Below are positions 25,601-32,799 of a DNA stretch of 64,000 nucleotides, one piece after another. How positions within the stretch are numbered: the stretch's first letter is position 1; every line of letters begins with the position of its first letter. The stretch is from Lytechinus variegatus (lineage: Eukaryota > Echinodermata > Echinoidea > Temnopleuroida > Toxopneustidae): positions 33,133,934 through 33,197,933 of the forward strand of contig NC_054743.1 in the NCBI RefSeq assembly GCF_018143015.1. Reading direction: 5' to 3'. The position numbers and the translations under genes were made by a program. Below the pieces are notes generated by a model. The model did not search any database. It was not told the DNA's origin and saw only the letters and a list, made by a program, of their open reading frames with translations.

Positions 25601-26176
25601 CTAAACATGGCTAACATAAAATCCCATGAACAGCATATCATATGTCATAGAAAAGCATAGCCTTTGTTTTGGCATAGTTGCAGGCTTTGACCAGTCAAGT
25701 TTGCATGATTAAGATTTATTAAGTGCAATAATCCATATTTTCAGACATTTCTCTTTATCACTTCTAAAAGGCATAATAATCATGACATTTTCCCTATTTT
25801 TTCTGAGATGAGATACTTTTGTTTAACAGAAATTTTGATACTTTGATGGAATAATAACCCATGGATCATCTTGCATTTTGAATACAGTTCTCAACAAACC
25901 ATTCATCAAGCCTATCAGCCAAGACTGGTTTTTACTTACGCTCCCTTGTTGGAGTGGATATACACTCAAAGTCTTCATTGAACTCATTAAAGTCATCCAC
26001 GTCATTGTCATAGTTATAGTTATCCTCATCTTCGTCATCAGGTCTCCCCTCTGGTCTTGATTCAGAAGAATTGTATTTAGGGAAATACCCAGAGATTTTG
26101 ACTGTTTGGAGGTGTTTCCCATCTTGCTTCCCTTGTTTAGGCACGGGCATGATGAGTTCTTCTACTGAAGAGTTAG
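3453..26176 (-). CDS. HELB: DNA helicase B (HELB-like), gene-level entry, 14 exons, 5' exon missing
   Basis: Superfamily 1B (RecD/Pif1-like) 5'-3' DNA helicase; in vertebrates HELB binds RPA and acts in replication-stress recovery and restraint of end resection in the nucleus. Exons (minus strand, first to last): 25940-26176, 23982-24461, 23202-23371, 21991-22424, 21154-21461, 18651-19082, 17513-17692, 17002-17086, 13952-14228, 13287-13442, 9074-9283, 8261-8345, 5001-7940, 3453-4615. All junctions are GT/AG and every phase matches, giving about 2,385 residues before any missing start exon. Motifs in order: GRGGCGKT (Walker A), LLTAPTGRAA (Ia), ILVVDECSLV (Walker B), IFLGDPHQLPS (III), KKNHRTDE, YAWARTINTYQ, YTAITRGRK (VI). 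The core ends near residue 990, like human HELB (about 1,087 in total), but an extra tail of about 1,400 residues follows. The initiator exon should end in phase 1 and lie upstream of 26176; I could not find it. Introns are full of non-autonomous elements. Confidence 0.9.
5001..7940 (-). CDS. HELB: HELB exon M: giant tandem-repeat exon
   Basis: 2,940 nt, phase 1 to phase 1, fully open for about 980 residues. From the N-side: a unique lead (KSLAQEWSVRRSPLHL); five 20-residue units of type SRSNGPSTSRAVPVSGCESS (about 7485-7790); a divergent zone; then about 26 well-kept and four degenerate 20-residue units of type SVRPSSGYQPLPGTSNRGSP (about 5170-7280). It ends in a unique segment with VATEDVQPEVR at gtaagg. 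The DNA unit is 60 bp. The composition predicts disorder, with an S-P dipeptide in most units. Vertebrate HELB has no comparable array that I know of. Copy number may be assembly- or allele-dependent. Confidence 0.85.
5170..7280 (-). repeat. 60-bp coding minisatellite in HELB (about 30 units)
   Basis: Exact 60-bp periodicity over long stretches; some units are 54 bp. Coding unit: SVRPSSGYQPLPGTSNRGSP and variants (PPAGNSIGCSP, PLPGTSNRESP). Variant types are interspersed, and one block is duplicated around a non-repeat piece with THKARPV-type text (6500-6640 and 6720-6860), which indicates unequal exchange or gene conversion. Every unit is a multiple of three, so the frame survives copy changes. 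Confidence 0.95.
7485..7790 (-). repeat. Second 60-bp coding minisatellite in HELB (5 units)
   Basis: Five 20-residue units of type SRSNGPSTSRAVPVSGCESS, each 60 bp. They share the period of the larger array but not its sequence. Four units keep a cysteine in SGCES or SECES. Confidence 0.88.
8261..8345 (-). CDS. HELB: HELB exon L: start of the C-terminal tail
   Basis: 85 nt, phase 0 to phase 1. It encodes FSRCNYPGQADPRTPERQAP and NNFSGSNTG; proline/serine-rich and unlike the core. The acceptor is cctacag and the donor is gtaatt. It links the conserved core to the repetitive exon, and both phases match, so the repetitive exon is genuinely attached to the helicase. Confidence 0.75.
8736..8884. 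mobile_element. Palindromic element, GGGGAGCATTTCATGAA family (one end only)
   Basis: Starts GGGGAGCATTTCATGAAGG and contains CTGACAGTTACCATAGTGGC and TTGTCAGATCTGAC, as in the 19178-19482 block. It lies in a HELB intron. The far end is degenerate. Confidence 0.65.
9074..9283 (-). CDS. HELB: HELB exon K: motif VI
   Basis: 210 nt, phase 0 to phase 0. It begins GSETDHIVYVLSPSSPYENR, then QHLYTAITRGRKGCIIIGTP. YTAITRGR is SF1 motif VI with the arginine finger. It closes the helicase core and ends FLKENLAEPQ at gtatgt. A 4-kb intron full of repeats separates it from the preceding exon. Confidence 0.95.
9313..10027. mobile_element. Repeat with GGGGTAAGTTG ends
   Basis: CGGGGTAAGTTGTGACA at 9322 and, inverted, CTCAACTTGCCCCTA near 10012. 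Internal related pieces lie at 9505-9545 (AACTTGCCCC...GGGTAAGTTGAGCCAC) and 9773-9786. The layout suggests a palindromic element with a nested or rearranged copy, inside a HELB intron. Confidence 0.6.
10030..10452. mobile_element. GGGGTGGTATTCTGAG-family element, truncated
   Basis: Its right part is homologous to 53487-54320: the same segment with GCAAGCGCATTTGAACTCAA and the end TGAGATAAAATGGATCTCAG-AATCCCACCCC. The left end is missing, replaced by the GGGGTAAGTTG repeat. Confidence 0.75.
10839..11434. mobile_element. Palindromic element, AAAGGGGAATTCAACCC family
   Basis: Left end AAAGGGGAATTCAACCCAAA, right end GGCTGGATTCCCCTTTAAA. Internal inverted segments (AAGTTATGAAT / AGCTATAACTTTCTT; TTGGACTAACTAGAA) make it largely palindromic, about 595 bp. 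TTAA is intact on the right only. It is related to 33446-33996. Confidence 0.8.
11640..12260 (+). repeat. Degenerate 120-145-bp tandem array
   Basis: Four to five units, each with a TATTCATTAACTTCCTGTGT word, TTTCTATTTAATGAGTGTG, GAAGAGGATGGGTGCATAGA, and GGGTGTATTGATTT. Copies begin near 11658, 11800, 11930, 12050 and 12170. Within a HELB intron. Confidence 0.8.
12876..13053 (+). mobile_element. tRNA-derived SINE, plus orientation
   Basis: Contains a box A-like TAGCTAAGTCGGTAGAGCG, then a body GCCCTTTGGTAAGGCATTAA and CCTCCAGTTGCTTGCTTAC, ending TTTCTTAGCAATCAG. The same body occurs on the other strand at 57319-57516. This copy has lost the GGTTCGATTCCC box B. Confidence 0.8.
13287..13442 (-). 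CDS. HELB: HELB exon J: motif V region
   Basis: 156 nt, phase 0 to phase 0. It carries a short linker, LRDLIRNFKIEYAWARTINT and YQ at the donor (CAG/gtaagt). WARTINTYQ corresponds to vertebrate 'WARTIHTFQGSE', the motif V segment that couples DNA contact to ATP hydrolysis; the GSE is supplied by the next exon. Confidence 0.92.
13952..14228 (-). CDS. HELB: HELB exon I: core domain 2B segment
   Basis: 277 nt, phase 2 to phase 0. It encodes VDVKDINGICCRHYAAHAPY, then LDLHIHDKICARKNG, an E/K/R low-complexity run, and RINNGDTFFIKN. These match vertebrate 'CDLINDCCCKHYTGH', 'IGDKICCTRN' and 'LCNGEIFFITND'. The paired cysteines and histidines are conserved in the family but I do not claim metal binding. 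Confidence 0.9.
14521..15590. mobile_element. Palindromic element interrupted by a second element
   Basis: Left arm GTAGGTATTCTTTGCAGTGA and GACTGCAATGAATGAATCCA; right arm GGATTCATTCATTGCAGT and TGACTGCAAAGAATACCTAC. The middle also holds the inverted pair GATGTCATAATCCTACAT / GTAGGATTATGGCATCATTG. The arm is broken at 14781 by the GGGGTGGTATTCTG element. Confidence 0.8.
14781..15509. mobile_element. GGGGTGGTATTCTG-family element nested in the above
   Basis: Ends AGGGGTGGTATTCTGGAA and TTCAGAATACCGCCCCTGG are inverted. Inner arms carry TATATCTTTTGTCATTTCTC and GTCATATCTCTGAGATAAGA. About 730 bp; open frames inside are not conserved proteins. Confidence 0.8.
16018..16826. mobile_element. Foldback-type element with ~18-bp repeats in inverted arms
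   Basis: Left arm (16018-16142) is a run of units like ATAGCCATTTAGTCC and ACCATTTGGTCTAATTG. The right arm (16640-16826) is the same unit inverted, as GACGAAATGGTTGTAGACGA, TTGGACCAAATGA and so on. The centre holds a GC-richer stretch and a hairpin with CTCTATTCAAC / GTTGAATAGAG. Tandem short repeats forming the inverted arms resemble sea urchin TU foldback elements. Confidence 0.78.
17002..17086 (-). CDS. HELB: HELB exon H: short core exon
   Basis: 85 nt, phase 1 to phase 2, too short to stand out as an open frame. It encodes TIKTLLESKPQLKDDRNSQF followed by VAFR, matching the vertebrate 'VKTLLQENN...SQFIAFR'. The acceptor is tctgtag and the donor is gtaagt. Both neighbouring phases match, which supports this otherwise small exon. 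Confidence 0.88.
17513..17692 (-). CDS. HELB: HELB exon G: motif IV
   Basis: 180 nt, phase 1 to phase 1. It begins VFKETNSDCIHTLKKNHRTD; the NHR core is the SF1B motif IV, seen as 'KTNHRAES' in vertebrate HELB. An RLINENSRKI helix follows, matching the 'IVDNATRI' helix. The acceptor is ctag after a pyrimidine tract and the donor is gtaagt. Confidence 0.9.
18141..18334. mobile_element. ~190-bp palindromic element, CATTCAGGTAGGTGT family
   Basis: Ends CATTCAGGTAGGTGTCTCAT and ATGAAACACCTACCTGAATG are inverted, with inner inverted TTAAGCCGTG / ACGAGCGGCTTTATGAACG-like pieces. In a HELB intron. Confidence 0.85.
18365..18635. mobile_element. ~270-bp palindromic element, GGCCCCGTCTTA family, copy 1
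   Basis: Ends GGGCCCCGTCTTTAATACAA and CTCTGTAAGACGAGGCCC are inverted. Adjacent GAGTTACGAATGATCAATCG / CGATTGATTGGATCAATCGC continue the arms. It lies directly beside the HELB exon at 18651. Copy 2 is at 22628-22898. Confidence 0.85.
18651..19082 (-). CDS. HELB: HELB exon F: helicase motifs Ia, II and III
   Basis: 432 nt, phase 1 to phase 1. It opens with an acidic D/E/K/N low-complexity insert of about 45 residues, then LVLLTAPTGRAASIIGRRTG (Ia), ILVVDECSLVPISVLS (Walker B, DE box) and VIFLGDPHQLPSIDPGN (motif III, Q contacting the gamma phosphate). This is the strongest single exon for a RecD-like SF1B helicase. The donor is AAAG/gtactc; a palindromic element starts just inside the following intron. 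Confidence 0.95.
19178..19482. mobile_element. Two abutting copies of the GGGGAGCATTTCATGAA-type element
   Basis: From GGGGAGTGTTTCATGTAAAG through TGATGAAACCCTCACCAG, then the same pattern again from GGGGAGGGTTTCATCAACAT to TTTCATGAAATGCTCCCC. Each half carries CGACAAGT and CTGACAGTTAC-like words. They join near 19322. Confidence 0.8.
20730..20906. mobile_element. ~170-bp palindromic element, GTCGGTGCAAGAACG family
   Basis: Left GTTATGTCGGTGCAAGAACG TCC, right GGGCGTTCCTGCACCGACAC AAC, with inner CACACCACA / TGTGTGGTG. GC-rich against AT-rich surroundings, in a HELB intron. Confidence 0.78.
21154..21461 (-). CDS. HELB: HELB exon E: Walker A (ATP-binding) exon
   Basis: 308 nt, phase 2 to phase 1. 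It encodes YRRYEEKIARALVSDLL, matching the vertebrate 'LYHAERAIAFSICDL' helix. Then comes FNLDEYQLPAVMHMW, the Q-motif-like lead-in, and SIILGRGGCGKTHVVA, the P-loop that binds ATP. It ends in a charged K/E helix; the acceptor is ctgcag. Confidence 0.92.
21991..22424 (-). CDS. HELB: HELB exon D: linker and winged-helix-like segment
   Basis: 434 nt, phase 0 to phase 2. It starts TMQEHGWGRVEASFQ after a ccacag acceptor. A low-complexity S/T/Q-rich linker follows, then AKAIKDYDLVKSLCREGKHT and HFVELQKRDVVTIEE, corresponding to the vertebrate 'LKFLKDIGVVTYE' stretch. The donor is gtatgt at the GAA-GA boundary. Splicing directly to the exon at 21461 restores the conserved order and removes the spurious reading frame at 21.6-21.8 kb. 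Confidence 0.78.
22628..22898. mobile_element. ~270-bp palindromic element, GGCCCCGTCTTA family, copy 2
   Basis: Ends GGGCCCTGTCTTACAAAGCG and CTCTTTGTAAGACGGGGCC are inverted, then GTTGCGATTGATCCAATCAA / TTGATTGGATCAATCATAAC. Better preserved than the copy at 18365-18635. Confidence 0.88.
23202..23371 (-). CDS. HELB: HELB exon C: N-terminal domain
   Basis: 170 nt, entering in phase 1 and leaving in phase 0 at gtaaga. It encodes KCPVLFRVLPLLMEKEAL followed by a leucine/acidic helix and EDLGFYT. This aligns by eye with the vertebrate 'FLPVLLPRHF...HPWKLGF' segment, which places it firmly in HELB. Confidence 0.8.
23982..24461 (-). CDS. HELB: HELB exon B: N-terminal domain
   Basis: 480 nt, phase 1 to phase 1. 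It follows a poly-pyrimidine/cag acceptor (a run of T on the minus strand) and ends at gtgagt. The text carries KGKFMVDGPWFIISF and YSLRMEMG, resembling the OB-like 'W..V.V...V..VQG.PSY' segment of vertebrate HELB, and ends in a charged K/E run. The length and phase fit both neighbours. Confidence 0.8.
24507..24666. mobile_element. ~155-bp palindromic element, GGGCCCGTTGCATAAAAC family, copy 1
   Basis: Ends GGGCCCGTTGCATAAAACTT and TATGCAACAGGCCCC; inner TTTTACCTGAGAAAACTC / GAGTTTTCTCAGGTAAAAA. A conserved middle has AAAGTCAATGGCAGAAATCA. In a HELB intron. Confidence 0.9.
25940..26176 (-). CDS. HELB: HELB exon A: acidic N-terminal region (first exon recognised)
   Basis: 237 nt, entering and leaving in phase 1. 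It encodes a stretch beginning NSSVEELIMPVPKQ, then a KISGYFP segment, then a strongly acidic run of D/E/N. Vertebrate HELB also has an acidic N-terminus, so the position fits. The acceptor is a plain gaag and the donor is gtaagt. The start codon must lie in an upstream exon that I did not identify; the 1.75-kb element at 26541-28286 sits between. Confidence 0.75.
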
Positions 26177-26540
26177 CTTCAAAGAAATAAGAAAGGTACA
26201 TTATTTAATTTTATATCTGATGATAATTCATATCTTTTATTTTTGTTTGCTTCCATAAAATTTTCAGTTACAGTTAAAAAGTACACACAAAGTAGAAATA
26301 TAATTCAGAGACACTGGTACAGGAGATGGGATTAAGGTTTATAAAGAGCTAGCACCTAACTCCAACATAAGTAAGCATATCAAATTAATTTCTGTTTCTG
26401 TTTCTCACTTTATGGTAACTCCCAGAACTCAGCAGGACAGCTTTTTTTACTGGTAAACGCCAAGCTGGTACAGCTTACATCACCAGTTACATAGAGAACT
26501 TTTGACCTTTTTTACATCTAAGTTCATCAGGCATACTAGT

Positions 26541-28286
26541 CCAGGATAGGCCCCATAGAAACTTGACCAAACCTTGTTTTATTATATATACAATATTTTT
26601 TCATGGTTTCTTGTCAAATCGAGGGTGCTGATTACGAATCAGGATGATGCCACTCGTGTAAGACTAATTTCGACTCGCAGTATACGGCCGCCGTAGAACA
26701 AATGTGCCCAATGTACAGTATAAGACTCCCCTTTTCGGTATACATGTACATAACAGAAAGATAAATGGTTAATTTTTAAGTGACATAAAAAAGGACAAGT
26801 TTGCCGGCCGATCCGATTACAAAGCCTTTGACATCTTGAATAAATTCTAATATTCATACTGTTGAAATTATTCGAGTTCATTTTAAAACATGAAATTCGA
26901 TATGAGTACAATGCTCCTATTTCTAATTGAGTGACAGTCAGTGAAAATATTGTAGCTAGGAGTTGCCACCTGTATGGGTCCGACCCTAAATCAGCGCAAA
27001 TAATTATATAGCCCACATTTTTCATGGAACTATATTAAATTCTAACTTTAAATAAAAAACATATATCGTCAAAATATATGCTTTTCCTATATATTTTGTG
27101 TGATCACTTATATCTTGCTTCTTGTTTATTATCCCGGTACGATACCGGCGTTGTGATTACAAATTTCAGTGTAGTACAGTGTTTCAGAAGTAGAAAACTG
27201 CCCATTCACATTGTGCATAATATCATAAGGGCCTGTAGCGGCCATTTTGACTTTCCAATAATGGTATTTATCACCTAAATGGCCAATTAAATGATTTCTT
27301 TTAATAGAAACTATGCTTTCAGACAATATTTTACTCATATATCACTAATACCTGCATTTATGGTGCTCACTCCTGTGAATATTGGTTTCCATTGAGCATA
27401 ATACTGTTAATGTCTCTGGCGGCCATTTTGAAGTAAAAAAACAGTATTTAACACAAACTTTAAACCTGAATGATATATTTCGTCAGAAAATATGTTTTTA
27501 AACGGTATCCCATTAATTCATCACATATGCATTTTAGTGATCACTCAAGATTGTGATTTCTTTGCCCCTCTTTCCCATTGTGCATAATACTTTTAGGGCC
27601 TTTGGCAGCCATTTTGAATATCAAAATACAACATTCATCACATACATGGCATATGAATGATATATTTCGTTAACAATTATGTTTTTTGTAAGTATTCCAC
27701 TCGTTTAATCTTAATAATACGCATTTTAGTGATCACTCTTGTTAATTTTTTTGGCCCCCATTTCCATTGTACGCAATACTGTTTGGGCCAGTGGCGGCCA
27801 TTTTAGATATCAAAATACAGAAATGTTCCCATTTATGACATAATAAATGATATATCTTATTAGTGATGATGATTCGCATATATCACTTCGTTCATACATC
27901 GCAATTTTTTGCGGTTTAGTGCTCACTTTTGTGAAAGCTAGTTTTCCCTATTCATATTGTGAATAATAGAGTATACAATGGACTTTGGCGGCCATTTTGA
28001 ATATGAGGAAAATAAATATTTTGTCAAAAATTATTTTTTCAGAGAGTATCTCACTCCTGCCACAGAATTTCATGCATTTCGTAGCTAATGTGCGGACAAT
28101 TTTAGGATTTTCATGGGTAATTTGCATATTTTGGCGGCCATATTGGATTTTGCCAATTTGCGGAAAATGCTCAAGGTTACACGAGTGGCATCATTCAGAT
28201 TTGTAATCAGCACCCTCGATTTGACAAGAAACCATCAAAAAATATTGTATATATAAAAAAACAAGGTTACGCCTCTTCTATCCTGG
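26541..28286. mobile_element. 1.75-kb foldback-type element around a tandem array
   Basis: About 110-bp inverted ends: left CCAGGATAGGCCCC..., then TTTCTTGTCAAATCGAGGGT, GCTGATTACGAATC, TGATGCCACTCGTGTA; right is the reverse complement, ending CTTCTATCCTGG. Between them lies an array of about six ~190-bp units. No transposase frame is visible, so it is non-autonomous. It sits upstream of the first recognised HELB exon. Confidence 0.88.
27040..28170 (+). repeat. ~190-bp tandem array (about six units)
   Basis: Each unit has a CATTGTGCATAATACT-type word, then AGGGCC-TGGCGGCCATTTTGAA, then TATCAAAATACA-CATTCATCAC. GGCCATTTT occurs near 27238, 27418, 27604, 27793, 27987 and 28132, so spacing is about 145-195 bp. 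Several units end GTGATCACT. Confidence 0.88.
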
Positions 28287-28349
28287 CCGACTTTATAGAT
28301 AGATGACAGTGATCACTCTTGGGTCTTTCTTATTGAAGTGGAGACAATG

Positions 28350-28415
28350 ACAGAGCGGGATTCGAACTCAAAACCTTGCAATTATGAGTCCTAGGCTCCA
28401 ATCACTAGACCAAAA
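28350..28415 (-). mobile_element. tRNA-like SINE head, minus orientation
   Basis: Minus strand reads TGGTCTAGTGATTGGAGCCT (box A-like) and GGTTTTGAGTTCGAATCCCG (box B), with a CTCATAA anticodon-loop-like segment. The acceptor stem does not pair convincingly, so I call a tRNA-derived SINE or tRNA relic rather than a gene. Confidence 0.6.
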
Positions 28416-29329
28416 CTTATTCACAATACTACAATATTGACGAGCATGCACCTTTAACAAAATGACAAAATCATCAAAATTGTCAAGGAAGGCAGATTGT
28501 ATTTGTCCTATGAAAGGGCGAGCGTCAGAATGTGAAAATTTTCAGGAAAATACGAGCTTGCAGCAAATTGGCATGTCTTTGACTTTTCAATTGACATGTA
28601 GCCGCCTAACTTCCAGTCAGGCAAGTGGCACATTCTTTTAAAATGTCGGACATCAAATGAATTTCTCATTGTCAAGATGTTAGAAAATTACAATTGACCA
28701 ATAAAGTTGATGAGGGTCTAAAGACCTTTGACATAAAATCAATCATGGTTTTATTGATTCATAAAATACAAATTATCATTAAGTGCAAGCCAACAACATA
28801 GAGGCCTAAAATAATGTTAAAATCGACTGCATGCACTCTGAAAATATTTGATTGTATCTCTGTGATGTAACATGTATGTTGGCAATAATACGAACAGTGT
28901 CTGCATGTACATTGCACTCATCCAGTGCAGATTACTTTTATCTACTACTTTTACATACTTACTACTTGTAAGTTACTATGTCATCCACAATACATGTATG
29001 TTGTATAATGCAATTTAATGTTATTACGTCTGGATATAAGACTACACCTCACCATACGAGACTGGGTTGTGTGGTAATAAAATGGTTTCACGCATAACAA
29101 TCCTCACTGTGTCTTCTGTTGGCTTACCAAGTTTACAGTGAAAGAAAGGACGTTTACCCAATTGTATAATGTACACATATTTATTTTGGTGGCAGCGGTG
29201 GGAAAAACTTGTGTCGTTTAATTGTGCATTGTTCATGTTCAAACTACAATCAATGCCCCAAGAATGTACCTTAAATTTCTTCAGAATTCAAAAATACATA
29301 ATTACATAATGCACATCAAAAGGATCTTA

Positions 29330-29872
29330 TTCGTCAGCCATTTGCGAGAACAAATGTCATTATGACCTTTCATATATCATAAAAGAGTGGAACAATTTAC
29401 CTGTTGATATACATGTACATGTAAAAAATTGCAAAACTCTTTTCATGTTCAAAAGATTATAATCCAAAACTTACTTTCTGGACAGATTATGATTATTTTC
29501 CTTCAATATGTATTTTAAGTTGATGACCTACTCAGAATCTATGTTTAGTATGTTCATGTGTGGGTGGATGTGGTTGTGTGCGTTTGTGTATATATGTGTG
29601 TTTGTAATGGTTTTTCCATTCTATTTTTAGCATCTTAACCTTATTATACATTTTTGTTCTCTCTCCTTTGTTATATGTTAATAATCATAAGTATTCCAGG
29701 GCCCTACTCACAAGCTTTGCTTTAAAAGGGGTCCTTAAACTAAGTCATATATATGCTATATACATGTAGTCTAATTGATGTATGTTTATGTACTCATTTA
29801 CGTTGTATGTACATCTATTTTGATTATGATGTGATGTTTTTGGTTTTGAATAAACAAACTTGAACTTGAAGA
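29330..29872 (+). mobile_element. 3' end of a second LINE family
   Basis: A plus-strand frame near 29378-29460 reads IIKEWNNLPVDI and CKTLFMFKRL and then stops, the usual tail of a LINE reverse transcriptase. A long AT-rich 3' tail follows with CAGGGCCCTACTCACAAGCT, GGGGTCCTTAAA and AATAAACAAACTTGAACTTG at the end. Confidence 0.65.
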
Positions 29873-30028
29873 AAGGAACTCTAACATCACTATGTATGGT
29901 AGCCTGCCAAGCCAATCCATTTGATTTTTAGGCCTATATAGTTCAATCTTGGGATGTTTCAAAACAAGTCGTCGCACGCACCACGAACCGTCCTCTCTGC
30001 GCACTTCGATGCGAAAGTTACTTTTGCA

Positions 30029-30107
30029 GATTTCTTTGTCTTCCGCTTGGCGACAGCACGCAAATCCCGCGATTTGCGTGCTGTCGCCAAGCGAAGACAA
30101 AGAAATC
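30029..30107. repeat. 79-bp near-perfect hairpin
   Basis: Arms of 38 and 37 bp with a 4-bp centre CCGC: GATTTCTTTGTCTTCCGCTT and GGCGACAGCACGCAAATC, against their reverse complement. The only difference is one extra C in the left arm. An AAGATGGCGAC YY1-like word follows at 30108-30118 on the plus strand. Confidence 0.92.
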
Positions 30108-31333
30108 AAGATGGCGACGTAAACACGGTCGTAAGCTCTTCCCATCTTTTCATAACAAATCTCTGGTTTTTTTAATGAATTCTTCTTTAAAAATGAAATC
30201 AATATCGCAGAAATGTTGGAAATGAAGTTGGACCCCATGTACATGTTTTAGGGCTAGATCTTTTAGAGGGAAAGTAGAATTCTCGGGGGCGAAAGTTTCT
30301 GGTCTTGTACCCGTATGTGTGGAAATATACATGTAGGTAGGGCTCCCAGGCATTAGTGGGGAGTGACTATACGTACTGTAATGACTTTCAGTCCCCAAAA
30401 CGCCCCAGGCTAGATGTAACTGAGAACAAGGTTATATCATAACATTGTTCATTGAATGAGTGTTAGTAACTTGGGAATACCGGTAATATTTGTATTCACC
30501 AGAGTGCTCAAAAACTTGAATTTTGGGTATATTTTGTGTACGCCCTCTATTGGTGGAAAACTAATATGGCAAGAAAGTTTTCATTTTTCAATCTCTATTT
30601 TTAATTAAGAAAAAAATAATTCAAAGAATTAGATTTACATACCAGCCATGTTATATGATGAATGGCTGTAATGAAAACTGACAGTGTAAGAAAATTGAGC
30701 ATTTGTCCCATAGAAAAAGAGAAAATAAACCAAACATTGCCACCCTTATTTTGCCACAAATGGAGATGTAATTTACTGAGAACAAGGTTATATCATAACC
30801 TTGTTCATTGAATGAGTGTGAGTGAGGGGAGTGAGCTAAGGCTCATTGCTGTCCATCCAAATCACACTTAAAATGTCAAAACACAAAATACAAGTCAATA
30901 TGTTTCCTAAAAAATAGACAAGTCAGTGTTTAGACAGTTGAGTAATTGTGTTTGCACATACAGTGCATGGCTACCTTTAATTTTGACAAACGATTGAGAG
31001 CCCTTCCAGGGAAAAAAAATACACGGGGGCTCGGGGCGATTTTTCCCCCAAAATGCCCTAAAGAGCACTGGAAAACTAAAATGGAGCCCCTGAAATTCAT
31101 TTATAGGCCTAGGGTCCACAAATTAGGATATTTGGACTAGGCCTAGCTAGCCTAGTGAGCTAAAAAAAAATAGCCCCAGAAAATAAATTAGGGGGCCTAT
31201 TAATTTTTTCCCTGAGCTCTTCCCTCACTGAGGGCCTCAGGAATTTCAGAGGGCTAATCTACCCACTCATTCAATGAACAAGGTTATAAATATCTACCAA
31301 TGATTACCAAATATACCACCATTAGTCATGTAG

Positions 31334-31892
31334 CGTCCCCGGGGGGGCCACTTCCATTCACAAGTGGATACCATGCGCGACCATGGGGTCTCAAAAAGCA
31401 CCCTAAACACGTAATTTCCATATTCTGAAAATGCACCCCTTAACAAGTATTGGCGTGTGAAACCCTACCCTCAACAAGTATTGGAAACAAAACGATATAC
31501 TCTTGGCAAATATTCCCTGAAATGAACCCCTAAACAAGTACAGAAATGTTTTATTGTTACGGGTCCTTCGGTCGTCGGCTTTACCTTATTTGGTTTAGTA
31601 CGACCCCATCTTCTACACCTCGCGCAAATCGGACTCTAAACACGAAGTGTTGGGGCAAAAAGGACATCCTTTATAAAACATTTGAATTTTGTTTTATCAT
31701 CCCCGCAAATTCGACCCTAAACACGTAATTTTCCTAGCGAAATAGATACCCTTTTTTCATTATTTTTGTGTTTTTGACACCCTTATCACGTTACGTACGT
31801 AACGTGCCCTATCGTGAAAAAGACATCCTTTTTACGTGTTTTTTTGGTCGCGCATGGTATCCACTCGTCAATGTAAGTGGCCCCTCCGGGGT
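31334..31892. mobile_element. ~560-bp palindromic element, GGATACCATGCGCGACC family, copy 1
   Basis: Both ends carry a G/C run plus GTGGATACCATGCGCGACCA or its inverse CGCGCATGGTATCCACTCGT. Arms repeat AAACACGTAATTT and AACAAGTATTGG-type words. A second copy is at 59549-60113. Confidence 0.85.
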
Positions 31893-32799
31893 AGCGTCTA
31901 GTCTAGCTAGCCTAGTATAATGTGTTACTTACTAGGGCCTACATGAAGGTGACGCTGTGCAGCTGGTAAAATCTGACTGTGATAGTAGTCCAGCGTCGTA
32001 CCGGTACGTGTTGACTCAGTTCAGTAACATTTTCCGGGAACTCTTGCCATAATTTCGATTGAAAAGTTGGGTCTTGTCAAATCTCCATGGGTCTCAGCAG
32101 CTCGCAATTAATGCACAGTGTAACTCGATCTACGTGCTGTATATTCGAAACACACAATTTAAATTGTTTGTCGTTTTGTTACCACAGACACCACCACACC
32201 AGTCGCTGCATTGTCCACCTACTTATATGCATCAGTGCACTGCGCTGCATATATGCATATCGCATGTATTTGCACCAACTTAAAGTTCCCGCGTATACCG
32301 CGCCCTCTTTTTACCATAATTTGTATTTCCTTCCACTGCACGAGACCAGCAAACAATAGACCTATAGGTCCATGCAGCAACACTATATAGTCTGGTCTGT
32401 TAGCGTCAAAAATGCCCTACTTGTGGACACGGTGGACAAAAGCATGATTTTTTCTCCAGACCTTTGTTTATGTATAAGAATTAAGAATGGGGTATGCTCC
32501 AAAAAATCTGGCTGCAGGAACAGTGAAAAAATGGGTGAAAACGTCAGAATTTATGAGTTCAGATTTGTCCGATATATAGACTAGCGCTAGTGCAAAACTC
32601 AATAGCAGTGCATTATTTTGCATTGGATTAGTTCTTGAATTCAGACCCTTTTTGAACAGATCTTCTGTTTGTCCTCGCATCTCAATGCACCAAATATCTG
32701 AATGAAGATGCTAACCAAGCCGAAGGGTGACAGTGGAGGGGGTTGAATGTTGGTGTGTGTGTACATATTTTGGTCTTGGGGTAAAGGTGTGCAAGACAC

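Noticed and set aside
28350..28415. Functional tRNA gene
   Set aside because: Box A and box B are present, but I cannot pair an acceptor stem; it is more likely a SINE head or tRNA relic.
29798..30244. Minus-strand frame as the missing first HELB exon
   Set aside because: It runs through the 79-bp hairpin and has no good donor in phase 1; composition is not like the acidic HELB N-terminus.
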